This document shows positions 45,120-57,590 of a DNA stretch of 64,000 nucleotides, in pieces. The stretch's first letter is position 1. Each line of letters begins with the position of its first letter. This stretch comes from Coffea arabica (Eukaryota > Streptophyta > Magnoliopsida > Gentianales > Rubiaceae). The stretch lies in NCBI RefSeq assembly GCF_036785885.1, contig NC_092322.1, positions 14,468,466-14,532,465 of the forward strand. The letters run 5' to 3'. Made by a program: the position numbers and the translations under genes. The notes beneath the pieces were generated by a model, which was not told where the DNA came from, searched no databases, and saw nothing but the letters and a program-made list of their open reading frames with translations.

Positions 45120-46379
45120 TGACAGGTGCCGAACCTGTGCAATAATAAATACCTACTCGAGAAAAATACAGATTTTGTATATAGCGGTGAGTAGGGTCGA
45201 ATCCACAGGGACTGGGGATAATTCGTTTCTTCTAGAGTCCAAAGTGTGGGGGGGTTTGGATTAAATGCTAACTAAATAAATTAACTGCAGAGAATAATTA
45301 ATTTAAAAAAAATGATTGGGGAAACTCTAGCCAAGGGTACACATCAGAAATGGTTCATGCACTGATCATTGATGCAGAAATAATTCCAACACTTAGCAAT
45401 AGATTAGTTATAGTTGTCATGCACGCGATAGACAACCAACCCTTCCTTAATTTTTCGATAGCTAAGGTACGACCGTTAGCTATTTCTCTAACCCAAAAAT
45501 AACCCTAGGTACGACCGTAGGATTTAATTTCTAGATTGCATTAATAATTAGAAAGGTACAATCCTAACCAACAAACACGCTACGAGGGTTTTTTAAATTA
45601 GATCATATGCTCCCCTGACATAAACCCAATTACGCCAGTTGCTACTGAGGTAGAGATAACGAACAATTACGGATTCAATTACCCCTATTTAGCAAAAATA
45701 GCCTATATGAATAATTAATTATTGCGCACTAATCAATCATACACAAGGCCATAGCAATTAAAATCAAGGAACATATAAATACCAATAAATGAAGAAAATA
45801 ATTAAAACAGATTCGATCTCACAGTAATTGTCGAACCAAATCGTCAGTTGTCCCCTTGACTAGAAAAGCTTAACCATGCCTCATGAGAAAATCTCCCCGT
45901 TCGGGAATATTGTCGAATACCTGGCGTGTGTCAGAGGCCAGTCCAAAGAAAGAAAACTAGAACTAAACTAAAAAACTAAAACTAAAGCCCTAGATGTCCT
46001 TTGCTTCTGTACGTTGTCCCCTTTTAAAGCAACAAAAGAAAGATGACTAAAAGCTATCTAGGTGGTCCCCACACATGTGGACAAAGCCTCCCAAGCACTT
46101 CCTATTCCAAGTCTCTCTACGTTGCTTTCTTTGAAGCCCAAATGACCAAATGCCTTTTCACTAGCTTGTGGTCCCCCACCAATTCAAGGGCCCAAGGATT
46201 GAAGCCCTTAGAAGTCTCCATATTTTTCACAAAGTCCCTCCTTTTTGGTAGTTTCCTGCTTCATTCCTGAAATTGATTCCAAATACCAAATATGAATAAA
46301 TATCAGCAATTAACACAATATTTGTCAGGGATAGAAGGGGAAATCAATAATAAAATTACTAACAGATTATACCCTATCA
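45120..46379 (-). repeat. Middle LTR, apparent recombinant
   Basis: This 1260-bp LTR is shared by both internal regions. It agrees with the right LTR at eight diagnostic sites up to about 45915 (for example GGTACAATCC near 45555 and TTGTCGAATACC near 45912). It agrees with the left LTR at the site near 46293 (GAATAAA against GAGTAAA). A crossover between these points is implied. Its twin hairpin is at 45458-45483. Confidence 0.9.
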
Positions 46380-49300
46380 ATTCCCCCCACACCTAAATCA
46401 TGATTGTCCTCAAGCATAAGAACAGCAATTGAACACCAGATTTTGACTATGGCTATTGCTCTAACTATCACATTGCCAAGATACCCAGAAAAACATATAT
46501 CAAGCATCACAGTTAAGATCCAAGAAAAACCACTCCGGTTAGCTTCTCAACCACCAACTCCTCCAATTTAAAGCAAACTAATCTAAGAAAAAGGAATGGT
46601 TGCTCACATCTATCAGTAAATGGTCCAACCATTAATCAAAATCTCGACATTAAGATCACAAATCGGCAAGCTGACTTGTTCACATACTAACACAATCTTT
46701 ATTTTATTTTTTTCCCTTTTTTTTCTCTCTTTTTTTTTTTTTTTTTGAGTAACAAAAGACTTAGTCTATAGCCCTTAGAATCTTTTGACGCGAACTCCAA
46801 CATTTGATAGATGGAGGAGCCCGGTTACTCAGCTCCAATCGCTATAGGACCACGCACTCATAGCAACTACTACCTTTTGACGCGAAAATCGACACTTTAG
46901 GTGAAGATTCCCGGTTACTCAGTAGTAATCACTAGCGAAATACAGTCAACTCTTATTTACAACCATACAGCACAATAACTAAAAAAATAACACAAAAATC
47001 ACAGCAGCCAGCCTCAAATTTCCCAATATGGAGAACTAAAATTAATAACTGGACCAATTCACATGAAAAATGCCAACAATCATTCCCTATGCCTAGAAAA
47101 GTTAACCAAAAATTGAAAAAGTTAAGCAATTATTGATATTCACCAAAGAGATGTTCATGAACTCAATCCACATTAGCTTGATACCCATCTTTTTTTTTTT
47201 ATTTAAAACTTGGCAAGAGCAGACTTAGAGGCAACAATCCAACATCAAAACTTGGTATTCATATGAAGACTGACCACTAAAAAGAAAGAGAAGAAAATAA
47301 ACGAAAAATAGAGCAAATAACAAAAATAAAGGAAAACATGTAAAAACTAAAAATTAGAAATACTAGCTGTACCACAACTGTCCCCCCCCCACACCTATAT
47401 CCTACATTGCCCTCAATGGAGGGATTAAAGCAATTAAAGCGAAGAGGGCAACGAAACTTCCCTCACGAGTGGCGAAAGGATAGGAGGGAACAGTGGAGGG
47501 AAGCCGAGTTCTGAGACATCCTTGCCACTTAGCGGGTGATGTTCGTCATTCGTTCATCTACGTTGTGAACCTGTGCTTGTAAATGGCGCCACTCACCATT
47601 GACGCCAATTATCACCCCAAACAACAAAAGACAGAATATCCAACAAAGATAGCAATCACCAACGCACATTCATAGTCACTGGTGTTCCCCAACTCAACAA
47701 TTAAAAGCAAACACGGGTCACCCAAGCCCAAATATGGTCAACAAAGCAACAGTTGCACTCCAAAACTAACAACCAGCAATTATTATCAACAACTAGAAAC
47801 TAGCAAGGTCACATCAATAAGCACAGGGGCTACCCAAATCAGTCAGTCAACAAGCAAACTCGGGCCATCCATACTCTCAACAAATGCATTCTAAAATTTC
47901 AACAAATGCCTCCACCAGTCAAACCATAACCACTGCCCCAATAATATGCTAAATTCAGCAATAGATGTGTAGAAAATTAGCAATAGCAACACAGTCGCAC
48001 GGTATTGGCAGTTAATCAAATATCCAACCAACTAGAGTTAACTAGTTCCAGATAAAATATTCCAATAATAGCACCTAAAGACTCAACAAATGCCCCCAGT
48101 AGTGAGCCTCAAGAAGTGAACAGGTCAAGCAATAGTAGTGGAAAACTCTGACATTAACAACTAAATCTCAAACCCCTAGCTTCCAAGCAGTCAGCCAATA
48201 GAGTAGAATTAATCTAGTGGAGTCAAAACACCCACAGAGTTGACGAAATAATTCTAACGACTGACCCAAAGTAATGAAAACTCCAACACTTTTGCATGGG
48301 TTTTAACCAATATTAACCAATCACCAGGATGTCCCCAACAATTAAACGAAATTCTACCACCCTCAACAAGTAAATCAAGCAACCAGGTTTTCCAAATCAA
48401 CAGGCAGTAGCAGAACCAGATCACCCAAATATCAATAGACAATTGCAGTATGTAGGCCCACCCAAAATCTCAACAGATGGCTCCAGTTGGCCAGGCAATG
48501 TCATAAGTCAAAACTAGCAAATGCAACTACGACAGCTTAGAAATTTGTCCATAAGAACTCAGCCAACCAATTAGAGGTAACAGATTCAATTTAACATATT
48601 CCCACCAGTACCACTGGGAATAAACTCTAGTAAATGGAAAATCTCAACTAGCCAACCGAATCAGCAAAAATTTCAACAAAAATCCAGGTGAAGCAGCGCT
48701 CAGTGGATGCTCATAGTAGTCCAGCAATTCACTTCACTTATGCAAAAAATAAAGCAGCAAAACAAATCTCAATCGACTCCAAAATTACCCTATGCACTTG
48801 AAATTGCAAAATTACCAACACGGGTTGTTGGACATGTTAAAGAACAGGAGTTAGACGAATACCTCCACCTTGACGCCTACATGGAGCGAAGGTGCGGCAA
48901 GGGACTCGGCAGCTTACGACGCACAGGTGAGCAGAGGCGGCGCTTGGAGATCCGCGGCTATGCGAGTGGTGTGGGCTGAGAGAGAGGGCGGCGTGCGGCA
49001 GTGGAAGTGTTGGAATCGGAGGACGAGCTGGAGCTGGAGCTGTGGGTTGCTGTGGCTGGTCCTTTTCCGATGGGCGAGCGACGCGCACGAGACCGAGGTG
49101 GCGGAGCGCGCGAGGTGGGCGTCGGCCGTGGGCTGCTGGCGACGAAGCTAGGTTGTGCGCGAGGTAGAGCTGGGGCTGCTGCAGAGGTGGAAACGAGCTG
49201 GAGGGAGGCGCGGAGTGCTGGTTGGCCCGCCGCGCGTGAGATTGGGCGGCAGAGTGGGCGGCTCGGGCGGCAACATGGGAGAGATGAACTGGTGGTGGAG

Positions 49301-51160
49301 AGAGCGAGGGGGTGAAGGGGAGAGAAGGGACGCGGTGGCTGCTGGAGGCTCGCGTGGCAGCGGTGGGTGGCTGCGATGGTGGCGCGCAGTGGGATCTTCA
49401 GCAGCTACGGCGGCGTGCGACGCAGAGAGAAACAGAGGAGAAGAAAGAAAGAAAAGAGAAAGAAAGAAAGAAAAGAGAAAGAAAGAAAGAAAGGAAGAAA
49501 GAAAAGAAAGAAAGAAAAGAAGGAAAAAGAAAAAGAAAAAAAAAGATTTTTTTTTTTTTTTTAGGCTCCCTTTGAGCTACGGTGAGAACCATTTTTTTTC
49601 TTTCTTTTTTTCCGGTTTTTTTCTTTTTTTTTTCTGCGGAAATCAATTTTTTATTTTTTATTTTTAATTTTGGAAGCTAAAGCTACGGTGATAAGAAAAA
49701 TTCTCTTTGTTTTTTTTTTTTTTTTTTTTACCTTTCCCACGAACGTGACGCGGGCACGTCATGAGGGCAAGAGAGCTCCCAGAAGTTTCTGATCGTGAGC
49801 TTCCTGCACATCACCACGCGGGCGCGTCATGACTGAAGGTCACCTACAAATCAGCAAAAACGAAAATTAACACCCAAAATCAGTCAAATTCAAGGAAAAA
49901 TAGATTTAAACTATGACACGAAACCAACAAACAACTAAAAGAAACAATTGGGTTGCCTCCCAATGAGCGCCTTTCTTTAATGTCTTTGGCTAGACATTAT
50001 CATGCTTTGTTCATGGAGGATAAAATCGTGTGGCTCGTCTTAATGCTTCATCCTCTATATAGTCCTGATAACCCTCGTAAATAGAATAATCCTTGAGCAT
50101 ACGAGCTACGGGCTTCCATGGACTAGTGAATGGCGCCAAACGAGTCGATGATAAGTTGAATTCTCCGTTCACTCCTCCCCCACTTGCATTTATTGGTTCA
50201 AGATATCTTGCCATCGCCACTCTTAATTTATTCCTGTCATGAAATTCAAAATTGTCCGGTATAATAAAGTCAATTTCGTTAACAGGAATTGAAGAGTAAG
50301 AGTCAGGAGAATATTGATGAAGGAGTGGAGAAGATGTCACCGTATTTGAAGATTGTTCACTGGATTCATTCACTTGAATGAGTTGATCCTGGAGTCTCAT
50401 TTTTTACACTTCAACTTCCTTTTCAACTGCATCTTTAAATCCCTTTCCTTGAAACTCTTGCAGTTCCATGTCATTTGGCCGGATAATTGCACTCTCATTT
50501 CCTTCAAGATTGATATTGGTTTGTGAGGGCAATTCTTCAAGATGAGCCTCTAATCGCTCTATCCTGGATGTCAATTGACGCAATTGATCTGCCAGGTCGC
50601 GACAGCTCGCTTGTGTCTTCTGATGAAATCGATTTAGGCTCGCTTGTGTCTCCTGATGAAATCGATTTGAATTAGCAATTAGTAAACCTATCATTTCTTC
50701 AAGAGACATACCTGACACGGAGGATGATTGCTGAGACTCTTGCTGTTGAAAATCCATTGGCCCCGTCGCATAATTAAAATTGGAATTATCCTACCATTCT
50801 TGATCATACCCGTTTGAATAAGGGTCATACTGCGTTTGATATTGGAGTGGAAAATCTCCAAAAGTATCAAGTGGAGAACTTTAATTATCTTGAAATACGG
50901 GGCATGTGTCAGTTGAATAACTTGAGTCAAAATAAGTTCCACAATTTGCAACAGCCCATTGATCATTAGGAAAAACATGAGTCTCATAACCCCATTCAGG
51001 AACAAAATCCAGTCTATCATCAAAATATGGAATGTTAGCAGCCATAAAAAAATAATAATAATAATAAATAAGAGAAAAATAAATTAAAAAATGAAAACAA
51101 GATAAACTCAAAAAGAAACAATTTAATCTGGCACCAGTCCCCGGCAACGGCACCAAAAAT
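46380..51160 (-). mobile_element. Right internal region of the composite element
   Basis: This is a 4781-bp copy of the left internal region with only a few differences by eye (for example near 46590 and 49610). It contains polypurine modules at 46380-46417 and 47382-47418, a GC-rich block (48870-49740), stem-loops (49947-49964 and 49980-49997), the broken ORF (50011-51045) and a primer site (51138-51155). Confidence 0.92.
50011..51045 (-). pseudogene. Broken gag-tail-like ORF, right internal region
   Basis: This copy has the same three in-frame nonsense codons as 43970-45004, 6041 bp to the left, and is otherwise the same length as the intact frame at 2275-3309. It lacks any gag core, zinc knuckle or enzyme domain. 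Its post-stop hairpins are intact. Confidence 0.9.
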
Positions 51161-52420
51161 TGACAGGTGCCGAACCTGTGCAATAATAAATACCTACTCG
51201 AGAAAAATACAGATTTTGTATATAGCGGTGAGTAGGGTCGAATCCACAGGGACTGGGGATAATTCGTTTCTTCTAGAGTCCAAAGTGTGGGGGGGTTTGG
51301 ATTAAATGCTAACTAAATAAATTAACTGCAGAGAATAATTAATTTAAAAAAAATGATTGGGGAAACTCTAGCCAAGGGTACACATCAGAAATGGTTCATG
51401 CACTGATCATTGATGCAGAAATAATTCCAACACTTAGCAATAGATTAGTTATAGTTGTCATGCACGCGATAGACAACCAACCCTTCCTTAATTTTTCGAT
51501 AGCTAAGGTACGACCGTTAGCTATTTCTCTAACCCAAAAATAACCCTAGGTACGACCGTAGGATTTAATTTCTAGATTGCATTAATAATTAGAAAGGTAC
51601 AATCCTAACCAACAAACACGCTACGAGGGTTTTTTAAATTAGATCATATGCTCCCCTGACATAAACCCAATTACGCCAGTTGCTACTGAGGTAGAGATAA
51701 CGAACAATTACGGATTCAATTACCCCTATTTAGCAAAAATAGCCTATATGAATAATTAATTATTGCGCACTAATCAATCATACACAAGGCCATAGCAATT
51801 AAAATCAAGGAACATATAAATACCAATAAATGAAGAAAATAATTAAAACAGATTCGATCTCACAGTAATTGTCGAACCAAATCGTCAGTTGTCCCCTTGA
51901 CTAGAAAAGCTTAACCATGCCTCATGAGAAAATCTCCCCGTTCGGGAATATTGTCGAATACCTGGCGTGTGTCAGAGGCCAGTCCAAAGAAAGAAAACTA
52001 GAACTAAACTAAAAAACTAAAACTAAAGCCCTAGATGTCCTTTGCTTCTGTACGTTGTCCCCTTTTAAAGCAACAAAAGAAAGATGACTAAAAGCTATCT
52101 AGGTGGTCCCCACACATGTGGACAAAGCCTCCCAAGCACTTCCTATTCCAAGTCTCTCTACGTTGCTTTCTTTGAAGCCCAAATGACCAAATGCCTTTTC
52201 ACTAGCTTGTGGTCCCCCACCAATTCAAGGGCCCAAGGATTGAAGCCCTTAGAAGTCTCCATATTTTTCACAAAGTCCCTCCTTTTTGGTAGTTTCCTGC
52301 TTCATTCCTGAAATTGATTCCAAATACCAAATATGAGTAAATATCAGCAATTAACACAATATTTGTCAGGGATAGAAGGGGAAATCAATAATAAAATTAC
52401 TAACAGATTATACCCTATCA
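51161..52420 (-). repeat. 5' LTR of the composite element
   Basis: This 1260-bp LTR is followed by the ATCGT target duplication. Its twin hairpin is at 51499-51524. By eye it differs from the left outer LTR at about a dozen positions, implying an older insertion than the autonomous element. Confidence 0.95.
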
Positions 52421-53083
52421 ATCGTAGGATGAGAATGGAAAAAATTGTGAATTCCACTACATACAAATAAGAATCTTCAATGGACAAACAATTACAAATA
52501 AGAATTTTCAATGAACAAATAATTAAAAAATGTATTTATAAATATTATTAAGTTGAAAAATATTAAAGATTTTGCTACAATTGTATAGTTAACAAATAAG
52601 ATAAAGAGAGAGGTGCTAACCAGAGACAAAAAAATTCGTGTCACTCATTGATAGGTTTTTTTATTTGATAGGCACTATACTTCTCTAAGGACATTATATA
52701 TTGTATGTTAATATATATATACTAGTTTTTTGCCCTGACGCTGTGCGTCAGGTAGCTAGTATTTGTTAATTTACTATAATGGGTATTAGTCTGGAAAATT
52801 GGAGTGTGAGAGGAGTAATTAATTTACTACAATAGGATTTGTTAGATATAGTGTTTTTGTATGTGCATGGGGAATGGACATATCGATGAATAGATTTAAT
52901 GAGAATTTTAATTATGACTTAAAGGTTTTAATACAAACAAAAAGAATGTTAAAACGATGGAGTCACCTGAGAAGTGGCATTTACCAAAGTACATGCTTAG
53001 GCGAAACCACTGTTAACATAAATAATCTAACATTTATTCCAAACAAAAGATTTAAACAACAGTTTATATTGCACGAGATATGC
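52421..53083. other. Intergenic DNA with a nested palindrome
   Basis: No gene is seen. AT-rich DNA contains a two-tier palindrome at 52719-52762: outer arms ATACTAG and CTAGTAT, inner arms CCTGACG and CGTCAGG around CTGTG. It could be the terminal hairpin of a degraded Helitron or the centre of a foldback element, but no element ends were found. Confidence 0.45.
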
Positions 53084-53335
53084 TCAAAATAAGCACAGAC
53101 ATACAGCTCGAAAGTGCTCTGCACTGTTCTCTGCAGATGCCAATGCTGAGCCTGAACCTAATGAAGATTCAACGGCACCTGTATTTGGCTGATTCACAGC
53201 ATTTGGGTCATGTATATTAAAAGCTGTGACAGCTAATGTACACACTCCTAATGGCGCATCATTCTTTGTCCCACGCCGAGCAGCAGCACGTTGCTCGGGG
53301 CTCCTTCGATTTTTCTCAGCACGAGCCTCTTCCAA
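53084..53335 (-). CDS. Unrecognised exon-like fragment
   Basis: An 83-residue frame begins EEARAEKNRRSPEQRAAARR and continues with balanced, protein-like composition (LGVCTLAVTAFNIHDPNAVN), unlike the AT-rich DNA around it. The first 20 residues are charged and helical. No domain is recognised and no upstream or downstream exon could be joined with confidence. A TATAAACA motif on the same strand near 55600 and the 208-bp repeats between could be its leader, but that is speculative. It may be an exon of a real gene or a captured gene fragment. Confidence 0.35.
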   Translation of the reverse strand: MEEARAEKNRRSPEQRAAARRGTKNDAPLGVCTLAVTAFNIHDPNAVNQPNTGAVESSLGSGSALASAENSAEHFRAVCLCLF

Positions 53336-53471
53336 ACTTCCATATACTCAATTTCGACCCATTCTCAAAGCATATTATACACAGCTGAAGTGGAAACCAA
53401 ACACACGTCTAAAATGAACTATACAAAAGAACCACAGCAACAAAAATGAATTTCCAGCGAAGCCAATCAAA

Positions 53472-55346
53472 CAGTGAAGTACTTCAAAACCAAAAGAAAC
53501 TTTCTCAAGTTATTTCCGAAGCTACCAAAAAAAAAACCAAAAAGAAGAGTGAAAGTTAAAAAAAAAAAGATCCTGCTGACCGCATAAGTTGTTCAAGTTA
53601 TTTCCGAAGCTGCAAAAGAAAACTAAGAAGAAAAATCAAAGCCAAAAAGAGATTGAGCTCACAGCCTAAGTTTGCTGAACAGTAAAGCACTTCAAAACCA
53701 AAAGAAACTTTCTCAAGTTATATTTCCGAAGCTACCAAAAAAAATCAAAAAGAAGAGTGAAAGCTAAAAAAAAAGATCCTGCTGACCGGATAAGCTGTTC
53801 AAGTTATTTCCGAAGCTGCGAAAGAAAACTACGAAGAAAAATCAAAGCCAAAAAGAGATTGAGCTCACAGCCTAAGTTTGCTGACAGGTGCCGAACCTGT
53901 GCAATAATAAATATCTACTCGAGAAAAATACAGATTTTGTATATAGCGGTGAGTAGGGTCGAATCCACAGGGACTGGGGATAATTCGTTTCTTCTAGAGT
54001 CCAAAGTATGGGGGGTTTTGGATTAAGTGCTAACTAAATAATTGATTAAGAGGAATAATTAAGGGAAAACTCTAGCCAAGGGTACACTTCAGAAATGGTT
54101 CAGGCACTAATCATTGATTCACAGATAATTCCACATTTATTAATAGATTAGTTATAGTTGTCATGCACGCGATAAACAACCAACCTTTTCTTAATTTCTC
54201 AATAGTTAAGGTACGATTGTTAACTATTTCTCTAATCCAAAAACAACCCTAGGTACGACCGTAGGATTTAATTTCTAGATTGCATTAATAATTAGAAAGG
54301 CCCAATTCTAACTAACAAACACGCTACGAGGGTTTGTTTAAGTTAGATCGTATATTCCCCTGACATAAACCCAATTACGCCAGTTGCTATTGAGATAGAG
54401 ATAACGAACAATTACGGATTCAACTACCCCTATTTAGCAAAATAACCTATATGAATAATTAATTATTGCGCACTAATCAATCATACATAAGGGTTACAAC
54501 AATTAAAAGCAGGAAACATATAAATACACATAAATGAGAAAAACAATTAAAAGTGGTTTAGATCTCACAGTAATTGCCAAGCCAATTCATTAGTTGTCCC
54601 CTCGACTAGAAGAATTTAGCCACGCCTCATGGAAAAATCTCCACGTAATTTAATTGAGGTCCAGGCCATCAAAAGAACCAAGAAAGAATAAAAACTAAAC
54701 TATGCCAAAAGCTAAGTTAAAACTATTGATAAGAGCTTCTCTGTACGTTTGTTGCTCTTTTAAAGCCAAATGACTAATGCCTTCCCTATTCTCCGTGGTT
54801 CCCGCCGCATAAGTCAACAAAGGGTACCAAAGGGCAAGGCCCTACTCAATGTTTCCTCTCTTCCCGTTTGCTATTGGTAGTGGAGCCCTTAGTACCAATT
54901 AATTCTTCATCAGCCATTCCGTTTTTTCCTCTCCTTGTGGGCCAGGTCCATGGAGCCTTTTTGAAGTCTCCCACTTATGGAGCAAATACCTCCTTTTTTG
55001 TAGTTTCTTGCTTCAATTCCTGAAATTAAGTCCAAATACCAAATATAAGTAAATATTACTAATTAAAACAATATTTGACAAGGATAAAGGGGAAATTAAG
55101 AATAAAATTACTAACAATTAACACCCTATCATTTGATAAACAGTAAAGCACTTCAAAACCAAAAGAAACTTTCTCAAGTTATATTTCCGAAGCTACCAAA
55201 AAAAACCAAAAAGAAGAGTGAAAGCTAAAAAAAAAGATCCTGCTGACCGGATAAGCTGTTCAAGTTATTTCCGAAGCTGCGAAAGAAAACTACGAAGAAA
55301 AATCAAAGCCAAAAAAAGATTGAGCTCACAGCCTAAGTTTGTTGAA
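53472..55346. repeat. 208-bp tandem repeat, three units, interrupted by a solo LTR
   Basis: Units start at 53472, 53680 and 55141. Each begins CAGT(A/G)AAG(C/T)ACTTCAAAAC and ends near CACAGCCTAAGTTTG. The second unit is followed by a solo LTR (53882-55131) inserted exactly at the junction with the third. Unit 1 is the most divergent. No coding function is seen. Confidence 0.85.
53882..55131 (-). mobile_element. Solo LTR, Athila-like
   Basis: A 1250-bp LTR, TGACAGG to CCTATCA. The flanks read TTTGC (left) and TTTGA (right), a target duplication with one mutated base; the uninterrupted repeat at 53670 shows that the pre-insertion site was TTTGC. Its hairpin at 54202-54227 has stem ATAGTTAA with TTAACTAT, which differs from the ATAGCTAA with TTAGCTAT of its relatives by a paired, compensatory change. 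Confidence 0.9.
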
Positions 55347-55893
55347 CAGCTGAGAACACAAGCAAGAAAAGGATGAGAGCAAATTGGTACCGAGAATGAG
55401 AAAAAGAGAATAAGAGCCATGCGGACCCACAGACCGCTTCGGACAGCAACGACCAACCACGCGTGTAAATTAGAAGAGAGCCACCTGGACATAAGTGAAA
55501 ATGTACAACGAAACCACTGCCACCCATCATCAAAGGACCAAAAGGCCCCTCAAAACCATACAAATAACAGCATAACCAGCTCATCCTGCACTGTTTATAA
55601 GACGCTAGACGCTTTATATATGTAAGATATATTTTCTTATCCTCTAGGTAAAAAAAAAGATAAACTTCTATATTTATATTTAAGTCTAAATTTGATAAGT
55701 CATTAATATTTGAGACCGGGGATACTATTATCATACTACCATTGTAGGAGCATCACTAAGTTATTGGTTGTTGTGGGTGGTGGGGGGGGTTTACCCCCGC
55801 AAAAAAATTTTAGGGGTGGGTGCAAAAACTAGAACCAAAATAGTCCTTAATTCTAAATACCTATAACATGCAAAAAAAGAAAAATTTTTTTGA
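55347..55893. other. Intergenic DNA
   Basis: No gene is accepted. A 133-residue minus frame (55333-55734) has no recognisable feature. A TATAAACAG sequence on the minus strand near 55600 could be a promoter. There is a G-rich run near 55780. Confidence 0.4.
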
Positions 55894-57276
55894 GGTTCAT
55901 AGCACATCAGCACTCTATAATTTCTCAAGTCATGATGACTAATGACTAATCCAAGAAGTTCCTTAAATTTGCAATTATAGAACCTTAAACTCTATTTTAA
56001 GATGATATTTGAGAAGCAACTACATCAGATGACAAATCCAAAAAATTCCTTAAAAATTTGCAATTGCAGAAGCTTAAACTCTATTTTAAAAGCTAAAACA
56101 TATGACATAGTAGGATTAGTTTGCAAATTCAAGAATTTCTGTACAACTCAAATATAGATCAATAACAGTAGTTATACGAACAAAGTTCATAGCTTCCCTA
56201 ACTTATGTAACAAATCCAAACAAAATAAAGAATAATACAAAAATAATCCAGATATGGGAGGAGAGCCTCCCAGATTCTGAGAAACAGAACGGCTCTTAAC
56301 TTCTCAGTTAGCTTTTCTGTTGAATTCCTTCACGTTTGCAAAGAGGGCAGACATTCTTCTTCATTAACCACCTTTTGATGCAGTCGGCATGGTACTCATG
56401 CCCGCATTCTAGAGTTTCAATTGTCTCCCCATTCTCGTACTCGCACTGGCAAACTACGCAAATTTCAGGTTTTTGATCAGCAAGTGTTTGATAATTTCTG
56501 ATTTTCAGGTGCTCTGAGATGGTTGCTTCTGGCAAACCACTATTTTTACTAATCCTGTCTTCTGGGATCGATTGTAGTGGGAACTCAACAATTGGATCAT
56601 CAGCAGGAATCAAAGTTCTGATGCTGGCAAGATATCCTTCCTCATTGACGAACTCCAAATCCAATGCACGTAGTGGAGTATCATCTTCTGGTGCAAAGCT
56701 CGAGCTCAATCGCAGGTGCATTTCAGATTCTTGAAGCTCGTTGTCTAGTGGATATAATTCTCCCCTGCACCCAAATCAAGCATGGAAGCCTCACTGTCTG
56801 GTGTAAAGGTTAACCGGGAGAGCATATCTCGGCCCTGATCAGATTCTTGAAGCTGGTTCCCAAGTGGGTAGTAATCTTCCGCGTCCAAATAAAGTATGAC
56901 AGTCTCATCTTCTGGTGCAAAGCTGAAACGGGAGAGGATCTCCGGTCTCTGATCAGATTCTTTAAGATGGTTCCTTGGCCATTGGAGGTTCCAGATCTGG
57001 TTAGGACATGGATTTGATTTGAATTTTAGCGGAAAAGTTAAAATCAATTCGTTTAGGATTAGGAACACAGGTGTTGGAAACTTTCATTTTTTCTCTTTGC
57101 CGTCAAAGAAGAAAGCGCGCTTATGAATTGAGCTCACAGCCAACGCCTTTAACTCGTCCAACGGCACAATGTTAAGAAGGCCCATATTAGATTGGGCTTC
57201 GGGCTGAGATTTTGCACTCAAACTCAAAAATCCCAAAGAAAAACAAATATTTGGCAATTCAGCATATTTGGTTAAG
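55894..57276. repeat. Duplicated block containing the RING-H2 gene, copy 2
   Basis: This block is similar to 17228-19022 apart from a 404-bp deletion, which joins GGAGGTT (ending 56990) to CCAGATCTGG. It carries the damaged RING gene. A plastid-derived fragment begins about 100 bp after its right edge. Confidence 0.85.
56308..56990 (-). pseudogene. Damaged duplicate of the RING-H2 finger gene
   Basis: The RING-H2 finger is intact in the last 137 residues (Cys-X2-Cys-X14-Cys-X-His-X2-His-X2-Cys-X10-Cys-X2-Cys, ending CPLC and GIQQKS). Upstream, two extra bases near 56753-56757 shift the frame inside ENY-PL, and the N-terminal third is removed by a 404-bp deletion that fuses the repeat region to former promoter DNA. 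An ATG at 56721 could still give a 137-residue protein with the finger alone. The paralogue at 17652-18664 keeps both the repeats and the N-terminal region. Confidence 0.85.
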
Positions 57277-57374
57277 AGACGGAAATGATCATTCGTAACG
57301 GAATCTTAAAAAATATCAAAATTACCCTTATTTAAAAATTAAAATGGCTAAGTGACCAAAATATAAAAATACAG

Positions 57375-57590
57375 CTCTTTTCATTTCACTAATTACCACT
57401 ATTCCAGATATGTCATGGTACGGTATTAGTTGGACTACAAAATCAAACCAAATTCTAGAGCAAGATTTGATAATTAATAGTCAACAAATTGGAGTTCATT
57501 TATCAACAACAGATTTTTTTTCTTCCATTTGAACTCGTTTCAATAATTCTTTTAGTTGTTTTAACAGGTGCAATTGCTGTAGCTCGTCAA
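57375..57590 (+). pseudogene. ndhG: Nuclear plastid insertion, 3' end of ndhG
   Basis: Translation resembles the C-terminus of the plastid NAD(P)H dehydrogenase subunit 6. It reads [20 protein letters not shown], then [10 protein letters not shown], then in another frame [20 protein letters not shown]. An extra trinucleotide and one extra T near the STTDFF stretch shift the frame, and no stop follows ARQ, so it is non-functional. The real protein is a membrane subunit of the thylakoid NDH complex. Only about 215 bp are recognisable and no neighbouring plastid gene is seen, so this is a small old plastid-to-nucleus transfer. Confidence 0.85.

Larger units (their letters stand above)
39077..52420 (-). 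mobile_element. Composite three-LTR, two-internal-region Athila-like element
   Basis: The order LTR (39077-40338), internal (40339-45119), LTR (45120-46379), internal (46380-51160), LTR (51161-52420) repeats with a period of about 6041-6043 bp. One target duplication, ATCGT, flanks the whole (39072-39076 and 52421-52425); none flanks the middle LTR. Both internal regions are 4781 bp and differ at only a few positions. They lack gag core, protease, RT, RNase H and integrase, so the element is non-autonomous. The middle LTR matches the right LTR at about eight sites and the left LTR at one site near its right end, as expected for a crossover product between LTRs. Each half has its own tRNA-Asp type primer site, polypurine modules, post-stop hairpins and GC-rich block. 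Confidence 0.95.

Noticed and set aside
55333..55734. 133-residue minus frame
   Set aside because: No recognisable motif and overlap with the 208-bp repeat.
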